A stretch of DNA of 64,000 nt from the NCBI RefSeq assembly GCF_002814235.1, contig NZ_PHSU01000039.1, positions 1-64,000 on the forward strand. Reading direction: 5' to 3'. The stretch comes from Pseudomonas sp. QS1027. Its GTDB lineage: Bacteria; Pseudomonadota; Gammaproteobacteria; Pseudomonadales; Pseudomonadaceae. Position numbers and translations under genes: made by a program. Under the pieces are notes generated by a model. The model was not told the DNA's origin. It saw nothing but the letters and a program-made list of their open reading frames with translations, and did no database searches. This document shows, in pieces, positions 43,716 through 52,359 of this stretch. How positions within the stretch are numbered: position 1 is the first letter of the stretch; the number at the start of each line of letters is the position of its first letter.

Positions 43716-45836
43716 CTAGAAGCTCATGTCCACCTTGGTCCAGAACGTGCGCCCCGGTTCGTTGATGGCCCGTGGGTCATTGGCCGGGTAGCCGAACCCG
43801 GCGTTGCCCGCCAGGTTCAGGTGCTCGGAGTAAGCCTTGTTGAACAGGTTGTCGACGCCGCTGCTGACCTTCACGTGACTGTTGATCCGATAGGCGCCGT
43901 TGAGGGAGAACACGCCGAAGCCGGCACTTTTGGAAAAGTCCTTGCCGACCACATTGCCCTCGTTCAGGTCGATACGGTTCTGTCGCGCAACCACCCGCCA
44001 CAGACCTCCGGCACTCCAGTTGTCACGGCTATAGGTCAGGCCCAGGCGGGTGTCCAGCGGCGGCATCTGCGGCAGTGCCCTGCCGTCGCTGGTGTTCTTG
44101 CCCCAGGCATAGGCCAGGCTGGCATCGGCTTTCCAGTTGGAGGTCAACCGATAGGCCGCGCCGAGCTCGCCGCCCATGATCCGCGCGTCGACATTGCGCG
44201 CCTGGGAGGTCGTGCCCATCATTCCCGGTTGGTAGTTGAACAGGATGAAGTCGCGCACCTGGCCGACATATCCCGAGGCCCAGGCTTCCAGGTCTTCGGT
44301 CTTGTACTGCAGGCCGACATCCAGCTGGGTGGTTTTCTCCGGCTTGATCGCATCGAAGGCGTTGAGCGAGCCACTCGGGCCCTGGTCGGGGGAGAACAGT
44401 TCCCAGTAGTCGGGGAAACGTTCGGCGTGACCGAGGCCGGCGTACAGGGTGGTCGGGCTGTCGGCCAGGTCATGCTCGTAGCGCATGAAACCGCTGGGCA
44501 GGCTGTCTGCGCGGGTCTGGCCGGCGGTCGGATTGGGCTGGGCACTCATCCCGGAACCGATGCGCTGGCGGAAATCCCTGGCCGAGGCGCGGTCCAGCCG
44601 CGCGCCGCTGATCAGGCGGTCCCGCTCGGCGGCGTACCAGGTCAGTTCACCGAAGACGCCGTAGTTGTGGAACTCGGCATCCTGCTTGCGCGGCAGACTC
44701 TCGTAAGTGTCGATGCCCATGCTGCTGCGCTGGCGGTGTTCGTCGGTCTGCCCATCGAGGCCGCCGATCAGTTGCCAGTCAGCCCAGCGCCAGGTCGCCT
44801 TGAGTCGTGCGCCGAGGGTGCGCCGGTCGACATTGGAGGCCATGGGCCCGGCCATCATCCCGGTGCCGGAGGGTTGGCGCAGGCTGTAGTTATCCATCAC
44901 GTGGTCGGCGTAGTTGTAGTAGACCTGGGCCTCGAGCTTGTCGAGCACCTCGCCGAGATTCGATCTTTCAAAACGCAGGCCGAGGCTTTCACGCTTGAAC
45001 TGCGAGCCGTCCATGCCGCGCCCGGCATAGCGGGCTTCACCGTCGCCCTTGCCGGCGGTCAGTTCCAGCAGGGTGTCGGCATCCGGCGTCCAACCCAGTG
45101 CGACGTCGCCATTCCACTTGTCGTAACGCGAGGGCACGCGGTCGCCGTTGCCGTCCTTGTAGTCGCCGGCACGGGCCTGGTTGCCGATCACCCGGACATA
45201 GCCCGACGGGCCGCCGGCGGCGGCATCGAGCACCTTGTCGAAACGCCCGTTGGAGCCGGCCAGCACACTGGCATTGACCCGCGTGCCGAGTTCGCCGAAG
45301 TGCTCCGGCTCACGGTCGAAGAGGATGGTCCCGGCCGAGGCGCCCGGGCCCCAGAGTACCGTTTGCGGCCCCTTGATCACCGTCAGCTTGTCGTAGGTTT
45401 CCGGGGAAATGTAGGAGGTCGGTGCGTCCATCCGCCCCGGGCAGGCGCCGAGCATCTGGCCGCCATTGGTGAGGATGTTCAGCCGCGAGCCGAACATGCC
45501 GCGCAGCACCGGGTCGCCGTTGGTGCCGCCGTTGCGCACCAGGGCAAAGCCGGGGATGGTCTTGAGGTAGTCGCCGCCGTCACTGGCGGGGACCGGCTGG
45601 CGCGGGTCCTTGGGGTCGGTGATCACCGTCAGTGGCGAGCTGGGGGCGATGGCGGTAATCACTGTCGGGGCGATTTCCCGGGCGGTGTCGTCCGGCGCGT
45701 CGGCGGCGAAGACAGCGGGGGCGAGCAGGGCGCCGCACATCAGCGCGGTGCCCTGGCGCAGGCGGGCGCGGGCCTCGTTCAGGGCGAACAGGGAAGACGC
45801 CCGGGCAGTGCGCAGGCGAGTGTTTGCAGTGGACAT
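43716..45836 (-). CDS. oprC: OprC-type TonB-dependent copper receptor
   Basis: This 706-residue outer-membrane receptor has an Ala-rich leader and signal (hydrophobic stretch about 31-45), a plug domain (DGGDYLKTIPGFALVRNGG; LRGMFGSRLNILTNGGQM; IKGPQTVLWGPGASAGTILF) and a barrel ending NEPGRTFWTKVDMSF. The copper-binding site described for P. aeruginosa OprC, CxxxM plus HxM, is present as C132-M136 (ACPGRMD) and H312-M314 (DHVMD). The ATG at 45836 has GGAAC upstream. A frame from 45884 is possible but has a poor leader. It is part of a copper-handling set with PCuAC, DUF2946 and PepSY proteins. Confidence 0.93.
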   Translation of the reverse strand: MSTANTRLRTARASSLFALNEARARLRQGTALMCGALLAPAVFAADAPDDTAREIAPTVITAIAPSSPLTVITDPKDPRQPVPASDGGDYLKTIPGFALVRNGGTNGDPVLRGMFGSRLNILTNGGQMLGACPGRMDAPTSYISPETYDKLTVIKGPQTVLWGPGASAGTILFDREPEHFGELGTRVNASVLAGSNGRFDKVLDAAAGGPSGYVRVIGNQARAGDYKDGNGDRVPSRYDKWNGDVALGWTPDADTLLELTAGKGDGEARYAGRGMDGSQFKRESLGLRFERSNLGEVLDKLEAQVYYNYADHVMDNYSLRQPSGTGMMAGPMASNVDRRTLGARLKATWRWADWQLIGGLDGQTDEHRQRSSMGIDTYESLPRKQDAEFHNYGVFGELTWYAAERDRLISGARLDRASARDFRQRIGSGMSAQPNPTAGQTRADSLPSGFMRYEHDLADSPTTLYAGLGHAERFPDYWELFSPDQGPSGSLNAFDAIKPEKTTQLDVGLQYKTEDLEAWASGYVGQVRDFILFNYQPGMMGTTSQARNVDARIMGGELGAAYRLTSNWKADASLAYAWGKNTSDGRALPQMPPLDTRLGLTYSRDNWSAGGLWRVVARQNRIDLNEGNVVGKDFSKSAGFGVFSLNGAYRINSHVKVSSGVDNLFNKAYSEHLNLAGNAGFGYPANDPRAINEPGRTFWTKVDMSF

Positions 45837-45933
45837 AAGCGTTCCATCATTCAAGCGAATACAACACGGCTGCCGCCCTGGCACTGCGATTTACAGTCCA
45901 GGCGGGCCGGGTGAGAAGGTAAGGTGTCGTTGC

Positions 45934-46359
45934 TTAATGGAACGCGGGCGGAGCGCGGGTGCGGGCACCCGGGAAGGTGGTTTGCCGGGCGTGGCCCAGG
46001 TGGGGCTGGGTTACGACGACGGCCGTGAGCCTGGGGCCGTCAAGGGCGGCGAAGCTCAGGGTTTGCGGCAGGGCCGGGCAACTGAACAGCAGGGTGCAAT
46101 AACCGCATTTTTCCCACAGTGCGTGGTGCTCGGCGCTGGGGACGTGATGCTCGTCGGCGCTTGGCGCCATGGCCTCGCCAGCCTGCCCGGGCATCTCCAT
46201 CGACATGTCCATGCCCATCGGCATGGGCATGCGGTGATCCATCGGCATCGCCTGGGAAATCAGCGGTCCGATAAAGATCATCAACATGGCGAACAGGCTC
46301 AGCCAACTGCCGCGTACTTGGGCGCGGGAGCGGGGTGACCTGAGGCGTACGGCGCGCAT
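45934..46359 (-). CDS. DUF2946 protein with Met/His-rich copper-binding-like segment
   Basis: This 141-residue small secreted or membrane-anchored protein has one N-terminal hydrophobic helix (about 18-36). A striking Met-rich stretch follows at residues 38-57 (nine Met in 20 residues, MPMPMGMDMSMEM type), then His pairs at 71-72 and 78-79 and a CGYC motif (85-88). DUF2946 proteins are found in copper-responsive operons and the motifs suggest periplasmic copper binding, but the function is not established. The ATG at 46359 is preferred over a TTG nine bases upstream. It sits between the oprC and PCuAC genes. Confidence 0.82.
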   Translation of the reverse strand: MRAVRLRSPRSRAQVRGSWLSLFAMLMIFIGPLISQAMPMDHRMPMPMGMDMSMEMPGQAGEAMAPSADEHHVPSAEHHALWEKCGYCTLLFSCPALPQTLSFAALDGPRLTAVVVTQPHLGHARQTTFPGARTRAPPAFH

Positions 46360-46380
46360 GGCGTTCAAGGGCGGCGTCGA

Positions 46381-46875
46381 TTACTGAGCGGGCGCGTGAT
46401 CCATGTGGCTCATCTCATTCGTCCCGGCAGGCGGCTGTTTGCGCACCGATACCTCGACGGTCACGTCACCGGCCTTTTCAAAGTGCAGTGTCAGCGGGAA
46501 GTGCTTGCCATCCTGCAGCAGGCTGCGGTCCTTGAGGTCCAGCAACATCACATGAAAGGCCATGGGGGCGAATTTCACTTCGCCGCCGGCGGGTACGTCG
46601 ACGCTGGCGACCTGCTGCATTTTCATCAGGTCGAGCTGCATCACGTGCTCATGCAGTTCGGCCTTGCCGGCGATGGGACTGTCGACGCCGGTCAGGCGGT
46701 CGGCCGTGGTACCCGGGTTGTGGATCACGAAATAGGCCGCCACCGTCGGCGCGTTGGGTGGCAGTTCCTGGGACCAGGGATGGGTGATCTGCAGGTCACC
46801 GACCTTGAACTCATGGGCATTGGCAAAGCAGGCGGGCAGCAGCAGGGCGGCCAGCAACAGGGCATTCTTGAACAT
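46381..46875 (-). CDS. PCuAC-type periplasmic copper chaperone
   Basis: This 164-residue periplasmic protein has a signal peptide (MFKNALLLAALLLPACFANA, about 20) and the copper motif H-x10-M-x21-H-x-M exactly, as H75, M86, H108 and M110. The C terminus adds a Met/His tail (EMSHMDHAPAQ). PCuAC proteins carry Cu(I) in the periplasm, classically to cytochrome oxidase. Here the context with OprC and DUF2946 proteins suggests copper acquisition. The ATG at 46875 has GGAG 8 bases upstream. Confidence 0.93.
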   Translation of the reverse strand: MFKNALLLAALLLPACFANAHEFKVGDLQITHPWSQELPPNAPTVAAYFVIHNPGTTADRLTGVDSPIAGKAELHEHVMQLDLMKMQQVASVDVPAGGEVKFAPMAFHVMLLDLKDRSLLQDGKHFPLTLHFEKAGDVTVEVSVRKQPPAGTNEMSHMDHAPAQ

Positions 46876-46923
46876 GGTTGTTCTCCATAACGATTCATGA
46901 CGCACACAGGTTGTGGGTGTGAA

Positions 46924-47325
46924 TCAGGCTGGCGGAGAAGCCCTGGGATTGAGCGAGGGCCATTGCTGGCGTGGGGTGGGGATGTCGATCTGGATGGCGG
47001 GGCGTGCCGGGTGGGTTTCGTCCTGCGCCACCGGCAACTGGGGAACATGGCCGGGCAACGCCAGTAGTGAGGCAAAGCCTGCACAGCACCAGCAGTGCTG
47101 CATGTTGGAATGGTCATCGTTCTGCGGGGCTTGCTGTTCCAGCTTGCCGAGGTCGATGGCCACCAGCCGGGTGCCACTGGCCGAGCAGAAACTGCCCCAC
47201 AACAGTTGTTCCGGGATCGAGTTTTCCGAGGCTTGCGCCATGGCTCCGGACATCGGCATGGCGAGCAGATTGAACAGCACTGCAAAGCAGGCGATCCAGG
47301 CAATGGCTAGCCGTTGTCGGGGCAT
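46924..47325 (-). CDS. DUF2946 protein, second copy
   Basis: This 133-residue protein has an N-terminal signal or anchor (IAWIACFAVLFNLLAMPMSGAMA, about 8-30) and a central cysteine cluster HCWCCAGF (about 77-84) with nearby Met/His (NMQH). It is much less Met-rich than the copy at 45934-46359, so the two are diverged rather than a recent duplication. First gene of the copper set, which runs DUF2946-PCuAC-DUF2946-OprC-PepSY on the minus strand. Probably periplasmic copper handling. Function not established. Confidence 0.82.
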   Translation of the reverse strand: MPRQRLAIAWIACFAVLFNLLAMPMSGAMAQASENSIPEQLLWGSFCSASGTRLVAIDLGKLEQQAPQNDDHSNMQHCWCCAGFASLLALPGHVPQLPVAQDETHPARPAIQIDIPTPRQQWPSLNPRASPPA

Positions 47326-47470
47326 GGAAGGATTTCCGTGAGTGTTTTCAAACAGATGGGTTATTTAGCCTGAACGTCCTTCATAAGTAAAAGCGCGAGC
47401 TGCGGTGAAAGGTCGCAAGCTTGCGTAGGCTTTGTCGGTGATCCTTGTGCACAAGCGTAGCAGGATGCCG

Positions 47471-47809
47471 TCACAGGGTCGGAACGGCATGGACTTCAAT
47501 CTTCACGCCCAGGGTGGCACGAATCACACTGAAGATAGCGGCCAGGTTGTCCATGCTCGGATTCCCCTTGGCTGAGAGCATGCGGTGCAGGCTTTTGCTC
47601 GGCTTGTCGGTTTCCTTGGCCAGGCCCTCGAAGCCGACGGTAGCGTTGACCAGATCACGCAGGATCACCCGTGCAATCTCGGGTTCGCCATTGAGAAACA
47701 GGGTGGCGGCTTCATCCAGCAGAGCCTGGGCGAATGCCGGGTCACGCTGTGCCCGCTCGGCGATGGTCTGTTTGAAGCTGCGAGTAAGGGCCATGAGATT
47801 TTTCGACAT
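47471..47809 (-). CDS. Orphan antitoxin-like HTH regulator (putative addiction-module antidote family)
   Basis: This 112-residue DNA-binding protein is of the COG3636/HigA-like antidote family. After a helical N terminus (LTRSFKQTIAERAQRDPAFAQALLDEAATLFLNGEPEIARVILRDLV), the helix-turn-helix VGFEGLAKETDKPSKSLHRMLSAKGNPSMDNLAAIFSVIRATLGVKI matches the usual segment. In complete modules a RelE/HigB-type toxin gene lies immediately upstream. Here the upstream gene is cobK, and no toxin-like frame is seen downstream. It is therefore an orphan, possibly a repurposed regulator. A palindrome lies 20 bases before its ATG. Confidence 0.85.
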   Translation of the reverse strand: MSKNLMALTRSFKQTIAERAQRDPAFAQALLDEAATLFLNGEPEIARVILRDLVNATVGFEGLAKETDKPSKSLHRMLSAKGNPSMDNLAAIFSVIRATLGVKIEVHAVPTL

Positions 47810-47828
47810 TGATCATTGCGCTTTGAAG

Positions 47829-47844
47829 GTAACCTTCAGGTTAC
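47829..47844. promoter_or_regulatory. Palindrome GTAACC-TTCA-GGTTAC upstream of the orphan antitoxin gene
   Basis: A perfect 6-bp inverted repeat with a 4-base centre overlaps the cobK stop codon and lies 20 bases upstream of the antidote-family start. Antitoxins of this type often bind such operators to repress themselves. Confidence 0.5.
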
Positions 47845-48572
47845 TTTTGTGGCAGGTACTTTGCCAACGCAGCAAGTGTTTCAGTGAGCGCCTGGAACTC
47901 CCGGTCCACCGGCGGCAATGCCGGGCGCTGGAGAATCAGCACCGGTATCCCGAGTTCCCGGGCCACCTGCAACTTGGGTTCGGTTGCACTGCTGCCGCTG
48001 TTCTTGCTGATCAGCACGTCGATGGCGCGGCGCTTGAACAAGGCGCGTTCGTCTTCCAGCAGAAACGGCCCACGGGCGCCGATCACTTCGCAGCGGGCGT
48101 TGCCGGGATATTCATCGAGGGCGCGCAGGGTCCAGAACTGTCCGGAGGGAATTTCTTCCAGATGTTGCAGCGGCTCGCGGCCCAGGGTGAACAGCGGGCG
48201 CTGGAAGGGTTTGAGCGCTTCGACCAGACCAGCCCAGTCGGATACTTCGCGCCAGTCGTCGCCGGGTTCCGCGACCCAGGCCGGGCGCCGTAGCGCCCAG
48301 CAGGGAACGTCGCTCAAGTGGGCGGCCGTGGCGGCGTTGCCGCTGATTTGCGCGGCGTAGGGATGGGTGGCGTCCAGCAGCAGGTCGATGCCTTCCTCCC
48401 GGATAAATTGCGCCAGGCCCTCGGCGCCGCCATAACCGCCGACCCGGACCTGGCACTGCAAGTCCGTCGGTACCCGCCCGACTCCAGCCAGGCTGTAGAT
48501 ATGTGCCGGGCCCAAGGTCCGGGCAATCGCCAGCGCCTCGGTGACGCCGCCGAGCAGCAACAGGCGCTTCAT
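47841..48572 (-). CDS. cobK: Precorrin-6A reductase
   Basis: This 243-residue enzyme of corrin-ring synthesis reduces precorrin-6A to 6B using NADPH. Family features are LLLLGGVTEALAIARTLG (1-20), the GIDLLLDATHPYAAQISGNAATAA segment (about 61-84), LGREPLQHLEEIPSG and SKNSGSSATEPKLQVARELGIPVLILQRP near the C terminus. It overlaps cbiD (ATGA), so the two are co-translated. Product and length are typical. Confidence 0.93.
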   Translation of the reverse strand: MKRLLLLGGVTEALAIARTLGPAHIYSLAGVGRVPTDLQCQVRVGGYGGAEGLAQFIREEGIDLLLDATHPYAAQISGNAATAAHLSDVPCWALRRPAWVAEPGDDWREVSDWAGLVEALKPFQRPLFTLGREPLQHLEEIPSGQFWTLRALDEYPGNARCEVIGARGPFLLEDERALFKRRAIDVLISKNSGSSATEPKLQVARELGIPVLILQRPALPPVDREFQALTETLAALAKYLPQK

Positions 48573-49666
48573 GACAGCACTCCCGCATGACCCACGACGC
48601 CGCCCTGGCGGTCGATGGCGAAGACTTCCACCTGCACCTGCCTGGGGACCACGCTACGGGCGAAGTCGCGGGCGCGCTGGCAGACCGCGTCACCGAGGGC
48701 GATGCCGGCTGCACTGGCCATGGCCAGCGCCTGCTGGCTGGTATTGGCCTGGACAATCGCATCCTGCAGGGCCTGATCGGCTCCCACCTCGGCGGCCCAT
48801 TCGGCCAGTTGTGGCAGGTCGATACTCGAATGCCGGCTGTGCAGGTCCATGTGCCCGGCCGCCAGTTTGCTGATCTTGCCGAAGCCGCCGCACAGGCTCA
48901 GTTTTTCCACCGGGACCTTGCGCAGGTGCTTGAGCACGGCACCGACGAAGTCGCCCATTTCGATCAGGGCGATCTCCGGCAGGTTGTAGACGCGGCGCAT
49001 GGTGTCCTCGCTGGCGTTGCCGGTGCAGGCAGCGATATGCAGGTAGCCGTTGGTCTTGGCGACGTCGATGCCCTGGTGGATCGAGGCGATATAGGCCGCG
49101 CAGGAAAATGGCCGGACGATACCGCTGGTGCCGAGGATCGACAGCCCGCCGAGAATCCCCAGCCGTGGGTTCATGGTTTTCAGGGCCAGGGCCTCACCGT
49201 CGCGGACATTGACGGTGACCGCGAAACCGCCGGTGTAGTCCAGTTCGGCGGCCAATTGCAGCAGATGGTCAGTGATCATCCGACGCGGCACCGGGTTGAT
49301 CGCCGGCTCGCCGACGGCCAGGACCAGGCCGGGGCGGGTGACAGTGCCGACACCTTTTCCCGCATGAAAGCGCACGCCGGGTTCGGCGATCAGCCGCACT
49401 TGCGAGTAGAGCAGGGCACCGTGGGTGACATCCGGGTCGTCACCGGCATCCTTCAGCGTGCCGGCCTCGGCGCTGTCGTCATGGCGGCGACAGAACTCCA
49501 GGCGCATGTCCACGCGCTTGCCCTTGGGCAGGGTGATCTGCACCGCATCGCAGCTGACGCCGCTGAGCAGCAGGCGCGCCGCCGCGAGGGCAGTCGCGGT
49601 GGCGCAGCTGCCGGTGGTCAGGCCGCTGCGCAGGGGCGCGGGTTGTTCGGCGGTTTCGTCACGCAT
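48569..49666 (-). CDS. cbiD: Cobalt-precorrin-5B C1-methyltransferase (CbiD)
   Basis: This 365-residue methyltransferase acts at C-1 of the corrin ring. It has the family start LRSGLTTGSCATATALAAARLLL, the segment GVGTVTRPGLVLAVGEPAINPVPRRMI and the conserved LGILGGLSILGTSGIVRPFS. CbiD is the anaerobic-route enzyme, yet CobG (aerobic route) is encoded nearby. Pseudomonas lacks CobF and uses CbiD for this step, so the pathway is a mixture of the two. Overlaps cobK and lies 27 bases downstream of cobL. Confidence 0.93.
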   Translation of the reverse strand: MRDETAEQPAPLRSGLTTGSCATATALAAARLLLSGVSCDAVQITLPKGKRVDMRLEFCRRHDDSAEAGTLKDAGDDPDVTHGALLYSQVRLIAEPGVRFHAGKGVGTVTRPGLVLAVGEPAINPVPRRMITDHLLQLAAELDYTGGFAVTVNVRDGEALALKTMNPRLGILGGLSILGTSGIVRPFSCAAYIASIHQGIDVAKTNGYLHIAACTGNASEDTMRRVYNLPEIALIEMGDFVGAVLKHLRKVPVEKLSLCGGFGKISKLAAGHMDLHSRHSSIDLPQLAEWAAEVGADQALQDAIVQANTSQQALAMASAAGIALGDAVCQRARDFARSVVPRQVQVEVFAIDRQGGVVGHAGVLS

Positions 49667-49693
49667 GGTGAACCACCTGTGGGCTCGGGCTGT

Positions 49694-50896
49694 TCAAGGC
49701 TTGACCACGTCGAGCAAGGTGATCGGCAGGGCCTGGCGCCAGGTGTCGAAATCCCCCAGCGGTTGGGCCTGGGCGATATGGATGCGAGTCAGTTCGCCGC
49801 CATGGGCCTGGCGCCAATCCATCAACAGCAGCTCGCTTTGCAGGGTCACGGCATTCGCCACCAGTCGGCCTCCCGGCTTGAGCTGTGCCCAACAGCTATC
49901 CAGCACCCCGGGACGGGTGACGCCGCCGCCGATAAAGATCGCATCCGGCGGCTCCAGTCCTTCCAGGGCCTCGGGCGCACTGCCGCGAATCAATTGCAGG
50001 CCCGGCACGCCGAGGGTATCCCGGTTGCGCTCGATCAACTGCTGGCGACCGGCATCGGCCTCGATGGCAATGGCCCGGCAACTGGGGTGGGCGCGCATCC
50101 ATTCGATACCGATGGAGCCGCTGCCCGCGCCGACATCCCACAGCAGTTCGCCCGGCACAGGGGCGAGGCGGGCGAGGGTGATGGCGCGGACATCACGTTT
50201 GGTCAGCTGTCCGTCATGCTCGAAGGCGCTGTCCGGCAGCCCGCCGATGCGCGACAGACGCGGCGTGCCAAGAGCGGCCAGGCATTCGATGGCGACCAGG
50301 TTCAGGTCGGCAATCGCCGGATCGCTCCAGTCGTCAGCCAGTCCGTCGATCCGCCGTTCCGCCGGGCCACCCAGGTGTTCCAGCACGCTGATCCGGCTCG
50401 GGCCGAAACCCCGTTCGCGCAGCAACGCGGCAATCGCCGCGGGACTCAGGCCGTCATTGCTCAGCACCAGCAGACGCACGCCGCTGTGCAGATGTGCATT
50501 GAGGGCGGCCAGCGGGCGGGCGACCACCGAGAGCGTCACCACATCCTGCAAGGCCCAGCCCAGGCGGGCGGCGGCCAGTGAGCAGGAGGAAGGCGCGGAC
50601 AGCACCTGCATTTCCTCGGTGGCAACCCGACGCGCCAGGCTGGCGCCGACGCCGAACAGCATCGGGTCGCCGCTGGCCAGTACGCAGATCGGCTCACCGC
50701 GCAGGGCCAACACCGGCTCCAGGGAAAACGGGCTCGGCCAGTTCAGGCGCTCGGCGCTGATCTCGGCCGGCAACAGGTCGAGCTGACGCGGGCCGCCGAA
50801 TACCCGCGAAGCTGCCGACAGAGCTGCCTGGGCCTGCTGACCCAGGCCACTGAAGCCGTCTTCACCGATTCCCACGATTGTCAGCCAAGGCACCAT
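49694..50896 (-). CDS. cobL: Precorrin-6Y C5,15-methyltransferase (decarboxylating), CbiET fusion
   Basis: This 400-residue bifunctional enzyme has an N-terminal CbiE-type methylase (about 1-200, starting LTIVGIGEDGFSGLGQQAQAALSAA) and a C-terminal CbiT-type methylase with an AdoMet motif LLWDVGAGSGSIGIEWMRAHPSCRAIAIEAD (about 243-273). It methylates C-5 and C-15 and removes the ring-C acetate carboxyl. It is first in the minus-strand cobL-cbiD-cobK unit, divergent from cobG across 89 bases. I see no cobalamin riboswitch there. The gap is too short for one. Confidence 0.94.
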   Translation of the reverse strand: MVPWLTIVGIGEDGFSGLGQQAQAALSAASRVFGGPRQLDLLPAEISAERLNWPSPFSLEPVLALRGEPICVLASGDPMLFGVGASLARRVATEEMQVLSAPSSCSLAAARLGWALQDVVTLSVVARPLAALNAHLHSGVRLLVLSNDGLSPAAIAALLRERGFGPSRISVLEHLGGPAERRIDGLADDWSDPAIADLNLVAIECLAALGTPRLSRIGGLPDSAFEHDGQLTKRDVRAITLARLAPVPGELLWDVGAGSGSIGIEWMRAHPSCRAIAIEADAGRQQLIERNRDTLGVPGLQLIRGSAPEALEGLEPPDAIFIGGGVTRPGVLDSCWAQLKPGGRLVANAVTLQSELLLMDWRQAHGGELTRIHIAQAQPLGDFDTWRQALPITLLDVVKP

Positions 50897-50985
50897 CTAA
50901 AATCCTCAAAACACAGCGGTTCCGACGGGCAGGCTTTTCATGCCATCGGACAAAGCAGGCATAATACCGTGCCTTCGAGGGCGAA

Positions 50986-52359
50986 ATGCTCTTCGATAAC
51001 AGCCTATACCTTTCCTTTACTGCCGGTTGCCCCTTGAACCAACGCCCGCCCGCCACTGCTATTCGTCCCTCGGCCTGTCCGGGGTTGCTGCGCATCGTCC
51101 CGGCGCTGGACGGCGGTATCTGCCGGATCAAGCTGGCCGGCGGGGTGATCGGCAGCGCCCAGGCCCAGGCCGTGGCCCGGGCGGCCGCACGTTATGCCGG
51201 TGGCGTGATCGAGGCGACCAACCGGGCCAACCTGCAGATTCGCGGTATCGGCGAGCAACAGGCAGCGCTGATCGACGAATTGCTGGACGCCGGGCTGGGA
51301 CCGACCACGCCAGCGGGCGACGATGTGCGCAACCTGATGCTCAGCCCGAGCGCGGGTATCGACCGTCAGTTGTTGATCGACACCCGGCCCCTGGCCGAGC
51401 AGATCCTGGCGACCTTGCAGACTCATCCACGTTTTCATGAGCTGTCGGCCAAGTTCGCCGTGCAACTGGACGGCGGCGAAGCCCTGGCGATGCTGGAGCA
51501 TCCCCACGACCTGTGGCTGTCGGCGTTGCTGCTGGACGATCAGCCGTACCTGGCGTTCGGCCTGGCCGGTTGCCCGGCCAACGACCTGCCGCTGGCCGCC
51601 GTGCCCCTGTCCGCGGGGCATGGGCTGGTGGTGGCGGTGCTGGAGCTGTTTCTCGATCTGGCCCGCCCCGAGCAGACGCGCATGCGCCATCTGCTGGCTG
51701 AAATCTCGCCCGCTGAATTCCTTGCCCAATTGACCCGGCGCCTTGGCTTCGAACCTGTGCTGGTCTCGTCCTGGCATCGATCCGCTGTTCCCGAATTCCT
51801 GCATATCGGTACTTATCCACAGCGTCAGCCGGGGCGTGTGTACATGGGGGCAGTGGCACCCCTGGGCCGGCTCGACGCGGCGATGCTCGACGGCGTGGCC
51901 CGATTGGCCAGTGAGTTCGGCGATGCCAGCCTGCGCCTGACGCCCTGGCAGAGCTTGCTGCTGCCCAATATCCGGGCCGAAGACGCGGCTGCCGTTACCA
52001 CGCAACTGCAACACCTCGGACTGTTATGCGATGCCGCTGACGTCCTGGCGCAACTGATCGCCTGCACCGGCTCGGCCGGTTGCGCCAAGGGCCTGGCCGA
52101 CACCAAGGCCGACGCCCGAACGCTGGCGCTGCACCTGCAGGACCAGCCCCAGGGCGTGCACCTGTCCGGTTGCACGCGTTCCTGCGCGGCGGCCCATGTG
52201 GCACCGGCCACCTTGCTGGCGGTTGCGCCCGGCCATTACGACCTCTATTTCCGCGATGCCGCGCACCCGGGCTTCGGCCGGTTGCACGCACGCCACCTTA
52301 CTATTGATGCGGCGGGCGCCTTGCTGGCAGCCCGCTCACGGAGCAACACCGATGATTGA
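50986..52359 (+). CDS. cobG: Precorrin-3B synthase
   Basis: This 457-residue monooxygenase of the aerobic cobalamin route forms precorrin-3B using O2. It belongs to the nitrite/sulfite reductase superfamily. ARAAARYAGGVIEATNRANLQIRGIGE is the ferredoxin-like half domain, and the C-terminal ACTGSAGCAKGLADTKADARTLALHLQ with SGCTRSCAAAH supplies cysteines for an Fe-S cluster. The ATG at 50986 has GAGG upstream. A TTG at 51034 would also be reasonable since family homology starts at RPSACPGLLRIVP. The stop overlaps cobH by 8 bases. Its presence marks the oxygen-dependent pathway. Confidence 0.92.
   Translation: MLFDNSLYLSFTAGCPLNQRPPATAIRPSACPGLLRIVPALDGGICRIKLAGGVIGSAQAQAVARAAARYAGGVIEATNRANLQIRGIGEQQAALIDELLDAGLGPTTPAGDDVRNLMLSPSAGIDRQLLIDTRPLAEQILATLQTHPRFHELSAKFAVQLDGGEALAMLEHPHDLWLSALLLDDQPYLAFGLAGCPANDLPLAAVPLSAGHGLVVAVLELFLDLARPEQTRMRHLLAEISPAEFLAQLTRRLGFEPVLVSSWHRSAVPEFLHIGTYPQRQPGRVYMGAVAPLGRLDAAMLDGVARLASEFGDASLRLTPWQSLLLPNIRAEDAAAVTTQLQHLGLLCDAADVLAQLIACTGSAGCAKGLADTKADARTLALHLQDQPQGVHLSGCTRSCAAAHVAPATLLAVAPGHYDLYFRDAAHPGFGRLHARHLTIDAAGALLAARSRSNTDD

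Noticed and set aside
45837..45933. B12-box-like string (ggcactg) upstream of oprC
   Set aside because: The surrounding sequence lacks the conserved core and is too short for the structure. The gene has a copper receptor site.
47471..47809. Complete toxin-antitoxin pair
   Set aside because: Only the antidote-like protein is present. No RelE/HigB-like toxin frame lies on either side.
50897..50985. Cobalamin riboswitch between cobL and cobG
   Set aside because: The divergent gap is only 89 bases, less than half of a B12 riboswitch, and no B12-box-like motif is present.
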